A stretch of DNA of 10,244 bases from an uncultured Ruminococcus sp. (lineage in GTDB: Bacteria > Bacillota > Clostridia > Oscillospirales > Acutalibacteraceae), in NCBI GenBank assembly GCA_902783065.1, contig CACZPV010000321.1, positions 1-10,244 of the forward strand. The letters are read 5' to 3'. Position numbers and translations under genes: made by a program. The notes beneath the pieces were generated by a model that saw nothing but the letters and a program-made list of their open reading frames with translations, had not been told where the DNA came from and searched no databases. This document shows, one piece after another, positions 7,055 to 10,244 of this stretch. Numbering within the stretch: the stretch's first letter is position 1; every line of letters starts with the position of its first letter.

Positions 7055-7627
7055 ATGGCAACAAAAAATATAATGATCGTAGGAGTAGGCGGTCAGGGTT
7101 CCCTGCTTGCTTCAAAACTGCTGGGCAGACTGCTGGTTGACGAAGGATTTGATGTAAAGGTCAGCGAAGTACATGGTATGAGCCAGCGAGGCGGTTCAGT
7201 AGTTACCTATGTCCGTTTCGGAGATCGGGTATGCTCTCCTGTCATTGAGGAGGGTGAGGCTGATTTTATCGTCAGCTTTGAAAAAATCGAAGCAGCAAGA
7301 TACATCAGTAATCTCCGCAAGGATGGCACTGTCATCGTCAATACCCAACAAATCGACCCTATGCCTGTAATTATCGGAAATGCCGTATATCCGGAAAATA
7401 TTCTTGACGAAATGACCGGCAAAGGCGTACACGTTGATGCAATTGATGCATTGGAACTGGCTTCACAGGCTGGTTCTGCAAAAGCGTGCAACATTGTATT
7501 GATGGGAAGACTGGCAAAATATTTTGATATTCCATATGAGAAGTGGGAGTTTGCAATTGAAAAATGCGTAAAGCCAAGCTTTATTGATATCAACAAAGAA
7601 GCATTCCGTCTCGGATATTATTCCTGA
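7055..7627 (+). CDS. iorB: Indolepyruvate:ferredoxin oxidoreductase, beta subunit
   Basis: The 190-residue protein matches the gamma-type domain of 2-oxoacid:ferredoxin oxidoreductases, as IorB does. It has a glycine-rich GVGGQGSLLASKLLG near the N-terminus (10-24) and the family mark GMSQRGGSVVTYVRFG (41-56). It completes the IorA enzyme and helps bind CoA and shape the active site. The start lies 2 nt after the iorA stop, and its Shine-Dalgarno (GAGGT, about 7042-7046) is inside the iorA end, so the two subunits are translationally linked. Length is normal for IorB and all expected motifs are present. Confidence 0.94.
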   Translation: MATKNIMIVGVGGQGSLLASKLLGRLLVDEGFDVKVSEVHGMSQRGGSVVTYVRFGDRVCSPVIEEGEADFIVSFEKIEAARYISNLRKDGTVIVNTQQIDPMPVIIGNAVYPENILDEMTGKGVHVDAIDALELASQAGSAKACNIVLMGRLAKYFDIPYEKWEFAIEKCVKPSFIDINKEAFRLGYYS

Positions 7628-7655
7628 TTACCCTAATAGAAAGTGTGATTACAAT

Positions 7656-8975
7656 ATGCAGAAGAAATATTTTCACCCCGAAATTGAAACAATGCCTGTT
7701 GAAGAAATTAAAAAAATTCAGGATCAGAAGCTTGTAAAACAGGTCAGATATGTGTATGATAATGTTAAGTACTATCGCGACCTGATGGATGAAAAGGGTG
7801 TTACCCCTGAAGATATCAAAAGTACTGATGATTTGTATAAGCTTCCGTTTCTTAAAAAAGATGATCTGAGAGAAGCATATCCCTACGGACTTCTTGCCAC
7901 GGACCTTCACAATTGCGTCCGCATCCAGTCCACTTCCGGTACAACCGGAAAAAGGGTCGTAGCATTCTATACTCAGAACGATGTGGATTTGTGGGAGGAC
8001 TGCTGCGCCAGAGCACTGACGGCAGCTGGTGCCGACAACAAGGATGTCTGCCAGGTTTGCTACGGATACGGTCTGTTCACAGGAGGTGCCGGACTGCATG
8101 GAGGTTCCCATAAAGTCGGGTGCCTTACGCTGCCGATGTCCAGCGGAAACACCGACCGTCAGATACAGTTTATGATGGATCTTGATTCCACTATTCTGTG
8201 CTGTACACCTTCTTACGCTGCATACATCGGAGAAACACTGCGCGAAAAGGGATATAAGCCGGAGGATAACAAGCTCAAGGCCGGTATTTTCGGTGCAGAA
8301 CCCTGGACAGAGGAAATGCGCAGGGATATCGAAAAATCTCTTGGTATCAAAGCATATGACATATACGGACTAACCGAAATAAGCGGACCGGGTGTCGCCT
8401 TCGAATGTGAGGAACAGTCCGGAATGCATATAAACGAAGATCATTTTCTTGCTGAGATTATCGACCCTGAAACCGGTGAAGTACTGCCGCTTGGCTCTAA
8501 AGGAGAACTGGTTTTTACCTCTCTGGACAAAGAAGCTTTTCCGCTTCTGAGATACCGTACAAGAGATATATGTATTCTTACTCGTGAAAAATGCTCCTGT
8601 GGCCGTACATTGCTTAAGATGACCAAACCACTCGGCAGATCAGATGACATGATGATCATCAGAGGTGTGAATGTTTTCCCAAGCCAGATAGAAGCAGTTC
8701 TGCTTAACAACGGCTACGCTCCAAACTATCAGATCATTGTTGACAGAGTAAACAATACAGATACATTTGATATCAACGTTGAAATGAAGGATGAAGATTT
8801 CTCTGACTCGCCAAAGGGTATTACCGCAAAGGAAAAAGATCTACAAAATGCTATGAAAGCAATGCTCGGAATCAATCCGAAGATTCATTTGGTTGCACCT
8901 AAGAGTATCGCCCGTTCGGAGGGAAAAGCTGTTCGTGTCATTGATAACCGTAAGCGTTTAGGCATCAATATCTGA
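7656..8975 (+). CDS. paaK: Phenylacetate-CoA ligase family protein (second copy)
   Basis: This second PaaK-type ligase is 439 residues when started at 7656. The open frame extends back to an ATG at 7584 inside iorB, but the extra 24 residues have no family likeness. From 7656 the protein lines up with the start of the first copy (both have an IETMP/IETLP motif near residue 10). Its Shine-Dalgarno is weak (GAAAG at about 7640). Motifs: STSGTTGKR (92-100), YGLTEISGPG (from 237), SDDMMIIRGVNVFPSQIE, and GKAVRVID with catalytic Lys424. It is plainly homologous to the first copy but well diverged, so the two may prefer different arylacetates or serve opposite directions. It lies 28 nt after iorB; repeat copy 4 begins 1 nt after its stop. 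Confidence 0.88.
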   Translation: MQKKYFHPEIETMPVEEIKKIQDQKLVKQVRYVYDNVKYYRDLMDEKGVTPEDIKSTDDLYKLPFLKKDDLREAYPYGLLATDLHNCVRIQSTSGTTGKRVVAFYTQNDVDLWEDCCARALTAAGADNKDVCQVCYGYGLFTGGAGLHGGSHKVGCLTLPMSSGNTDRQIQFMMDLDSTILCCTPSYAAYIGETLREKGYKPEDNKLKAGIFGAEPWTEEMRRDIEKSLGIKAYDIYGLTEISGPGVAFECEEQSGMHINEDHFLAEIIDPETGEVLPLGSKGELVFTSLDKEAFPLLRYRTRDICILTREKCSCGRTLLKMTKPLGRSDDMMIIRGVNVFPSQIEAVLLNNGYAPNYQIIVDRVNNTDTFDINVEMKDEDFSDSPKGITAKEKDLQNAMKAMLGINPKIHLVAPKSIARSEGKAVRVIDNRKRLGINI

Positions 8976-8976
8976 C

Positions 8977-9105
8977 AGCCGACCGTGTAAAGGCAGTCAT
9001 TTTCGATGCTGTATGCAGAGAAAGTAACGGATGGCAGCGGAGAAAAACTATGAAATGGCTTTTAGACCGTACGAACAAAAAATTTTCTGGTTTTTATAAT
9101 CAGCT
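8977..9105 (+). repeat. Intergenic repeat copy 4 (before the ACT gene), diverged
   Basis: It begins AGCCGACCGTGTAAA and ends TTTTATAATCAGCT (9092-9105), a worn version of the family ends. The core is recognisable: GCAGTCATTTTCGATGC (8993-9009) matches copy 3, and AAAGTAACGGATGGCAGCGG (9021-9040) matches the core motif of copies 1 and 3. It fills nearly the whole gap between the second ligase and the ACT gene, starting 1 nt after the ligase stop and ending 32 nt before the next ATG. Confidence 0.65.
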
Positions 9106-9137
9106 AAATCAACATCTGATCAAAGGAGGATTTATTT

Positions 9138-9569
9138 ATGGCAGTCAATCAATTATCTATTTTCGTTGAAAACAAGGAAGGCAAACTTGTGACCATTACC
9201 GATTCTATTGCCAATGCAAATGTTGACATACGTGCAATGAGCGTTGCTGACACACAGGATTTTGGTATCTTTCGCCTTATCGTAACCGATCCCCAGAAGG
9301 CAAAGTCGGCACTGGAGTCTTCCGGCTGCTTTGTTTCCATTACTAAAGTAGTCGGTATATCCATACCGGACGAGCCTGGTTCTCTTGCAAAGATTGTAAA
9401 TATACTTGCAAGACACAATATTAATATAGAGTATATGTATGCCTTCATTACAGTATCCAAAAAATATGCATCCGTGGTACTTCGGGTGGCAGATAATGAC
9501 CTGGCAGAACAGATTCTCGTTGAGAACGGTGTTCGTCTTCTTGAAGAGAAGGATATCGTTAACATGTAA
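9138..9569 (+). CDS. Double ACT-domain protein
   Basis: The 143-residue protein is built almost entirely of two ACT domains, about 4-66 and 72-138. Their ligand-loop segments are NKEGKLVTI (12-20) and DEPGSLAKI (78-86), the second with the classic P-G-x-L. ACT domains bind amino acids and related ligands at dimer interfaces. Stand-alone double-ACT proteins are commonly found beside paaK and ior genes; their direct target is not established, but sensing Phe, Tyr or Trp is a reasonable guess here. There is no catalytic or DNA-binding domain. A strong AAGGAGG (9123-9129) lies 8 nt before the ATG. It is the last gene of the cluster. Confidence 0.88.
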   Translation: MAVNQLSIFVENKEGKLVTITDSIANANVDIRAMSVADTQDFGIFRLIVTDPQKAKSALESSGCFVSITKVVGISIPDEPGSLAKIVNILARHNINIEYMYAFITVSKKYASVVLRVADNDLAEQILVENGVRLLEEKDIVNM

Positions 9570-9580
9570 ACATTCTGACC

Positions 9581-9650
9581 CCTGACGGAGGAGGAAATCC
9601 ATTCCGTCAGGCTGTTTATGGGACTGGTGTAAAAAACGTCAGTCCCATTT
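9581..9650 (+). terminator. Two tandem hairpins after the ACT gene, possible terminator
   Basis: Hairpin one: CCTGACGGA (9581-9589) with TCCGTCAGG (9603-9611). Hairpin two: ATGGGACTG (9618-9626) with CAGTCCCAT (9640-9648), followed only by TTTGTTG. Both stems are 9 bp and perfect. The weak T-run makes the second at best a modest terminator; the strong one lies further on at 9783-9827. Confidence 0.45.
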
Positions 9651-9684
9651 GTTGCATAGCATTAAAAATTTCAAGTGTATATAT

Positions 9685-9704
9685 AGCCGATTGTAAAAAG
9701 GCGA
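9685..9704 (+). repeat. Truncated left end of the intergenic repeat (copy 5)
   Basis: The 20 nt here, AGCCGATTGTAAAAAGGCGA, are identical to the first 20 nt of copy 1 (1774-1793). After that the similarity stops and no right end is found. A TATATA-like stretch lies immediately upstream, and TTGCAT at 9652-9657 could be a poor -35 box for it. Confidence 0.6.
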
Positions 9705-9759
9705 GGAAAAGCTTGATGATGCAAAGGTTTATCTGCATGCATACGGAAAACCGGAATAA
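9703..9759 (+). pseudogene. Possible gene tail fused to the repeat fragment
   Basis: Reading from GAG at 9703 gives EEKLDDAKVYLHAYGKPE and then TAA (9757-9759). The composition looks like a real soluble protein C-terminus, but the same frame is closed by a stop inside the repeat end (9694-9696), and no start codon or ribosome binding site is present. It may be the leftover 3' end of a deleted gene. I do not recognise the family. Confidence 0.2.
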
Positions 9760-9782
9760 CAACAAAATGCACTAATAAAGTA

Positions 9783-9827
9783 ACACACCCGGATAATTCA
9801 ACTTGAATCGTCCGGGTGTGTCTTTTT
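9783..9827 (+). terminator. Strong intrinsic terminator
   Basis: ACACACCCGGA (9783-9793) pairs perfectly with TCCGGGTGTGT (9811-9821), with further pairing inside (ATTCA with TGAAT), then C and TTTTT (9823-9827). This should end any transcript coming from the aromatic-acid cluster and insulate the Nudix gene. Confidence 0.85.
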
Positions 9828-10037
9828 CATAATTCCTGCCATTTCTCCCTTTTGTTCGTAAGTGTAAAATTATAGTTGGCAGCGGTACATAACATCTGTG
9901 GTGAACGAAAAAATTTCACATTGAAGCTCCGGCGGTTCGCTGGTTTGTTCAAAAAACACAAAAAAGAATAGACGAAAGCATTGCGGATGTGGTATAATGT
10001 ATTAAATGAGAATTTGGTTGTTTATGGAGGAAACATA
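9828..10037 (+). promoter_or_regulatory. Spacer with the Nudix gene promoter (9969-9998)
   Basis: An extended -10 box, TG-G-TATAAT (9990-9998), is preceded at 18 nt by a weak -35 box, TAGACG (9969-9974). The leader would be about 33 nt, with GGAGG at 10026-10030 as ribosome binding site 7 nt before the ATG. The rest of the spacer (9828-9968) holds no gene or strong structure that I can see. Confidence 0.6.
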
Positions 10038-10244
10038 ATGAAAGAACTATTTGTAATAGATTTGAAAGATTATGAAGAAAAATACAGTGTCTATAAAAGA
10101 CCATCGGCAAGAGGTATTATCATAAAGGAGCACAAGATTGCTCTTGTATATAGTAAAAAAGAAAAATACTATAAATTTCCGGGCGGAGGTATAAAAGAAA
10201 ATGAAAATATGAAAGCTGCGCTTATCAGAGAAGTCAGAGAAGAA
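10038..10244 (+). CDS. Nudix hydrolase, 5' part only
   Basis: The first 69 residues are visible and the frame is open at the window end. After an N-terminal strand region comes KFPGGGIKENEN and then the REVREE end of the Nudix box, fitting G-x5-E-x7-REUxEE exactly as far as it can be seen. The glutamates of REVREE bind the metal that activates water for cleaving a nucleoside-diphosphate-linked substrate. The substrate cannot be told from this part. It has its own promoter and lies beyond a strong terminator, so it is probably independent of the upstream cluster. Confidence 0.88.
   Translation, partial: MKELFVIDLKDYEEKYSVYKRPSARGIIIKEHKIALVYSKKEKYYKFPGGGIKENENMKAALIREVREE

Noticed and set aside
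7584..7655. Upstream start for the second ligase, inside iorB
   Set aside because: The added 24 residues have no likeness to PaaK N-termini, and the protein from 7656 aligns with the start of the first ligase.
1774..9704. CRISPR array from the repeated sequences
   Set aside because: The repeats are long, few, far apart and separated by whole genes. There are no regular short spacers and no cas genes.
9821..9989. Further repeat copy or small RNA in the gap before the Nudix gene
   Set aside because: Loose inverted similarity between about 9855-9875 and 9912-9935 is too weak to support a structure, and no family end sequence is present.

Overview
The window looks like chromosomal DNA of an anaerobic, moderately AT-rich Gram-positive gut or rumen bacterium, probably a Clostridia/Oscillospiraceae (Ruminococcus-like) lineage. 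This rests on strong AGGAGG-type ribosome binding sites, ferredoxin-dependent 2-oxoacid chemistry and the look of the IS3-family element. It is a judgement from style and gene content; no 16S or other marker is present.

Layout. Positions 1-400 hold the 5' part of an IS3-family insertion sequence on the minus strand: orfA, its promoter and its outer end. Positions 401-712 are poorly coding and hold a long perfect hairpin, a possible 50-residue ORF and an orphan promoter-like site. Positions 713-1552 (minus) encode a TIM-barrel amidohydrolase. The 605-bp gap 1553-2157 separates it from the main rightward cluster and contains two tandem copies of an intergenic repeat.

The cluster at 2158-9569 is, in order: a sodium:solute symporter, a PaaK-type arylacetate-CoA ligase, IorA and IorB (indolepyruvate:ferredoxin oxidoreductase), a second PaaK-type ligase, and a double-ACT-domain protein. 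It ends in hairpins, then a truncated repeat copy and a strong intrinsic terminator (9783-9827). A Nudix hydrolase gene with its own promoter begins at 10038 and runs off the window.

How the genes fit together (inference). The symporter would import an aromatic or other organic acid. The PaaK enzymes interconvert arylacetates and arylacetyl-CoA, and IorAB interconverts arylacetyl-CoA plus CO2 with arylpyruvate using ferredoxin. This gives either reductive salvage of arylacetates into Phe/Tyr/Trp or the reverse, oxidative breakdown with energy capture. The ACT protein is a plausible aromatic amino acid sensor.

The least ordinary signal is a family of four full-length intergenic repeats plus one truncated copy, about 130-185 bp each, with imperfect terminal inverted repeats (AGCCGATTGTAAAA / TTTTACAATCAGCT). 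Three of them end 31, 31 and 32 nt before the start codons of the symporter, iorA and the ACT gene. One begins about where transcription should start from a TTGACC-N17-TATAAT promoter inside the end of the first paaK. The copies share an internal core that can fold, and two carry GC-rich hairpins of different sequence that both pair almost perfectly. They may be MITE-like elements, structured leader RNAs, or MITEs co-opted as leaders.
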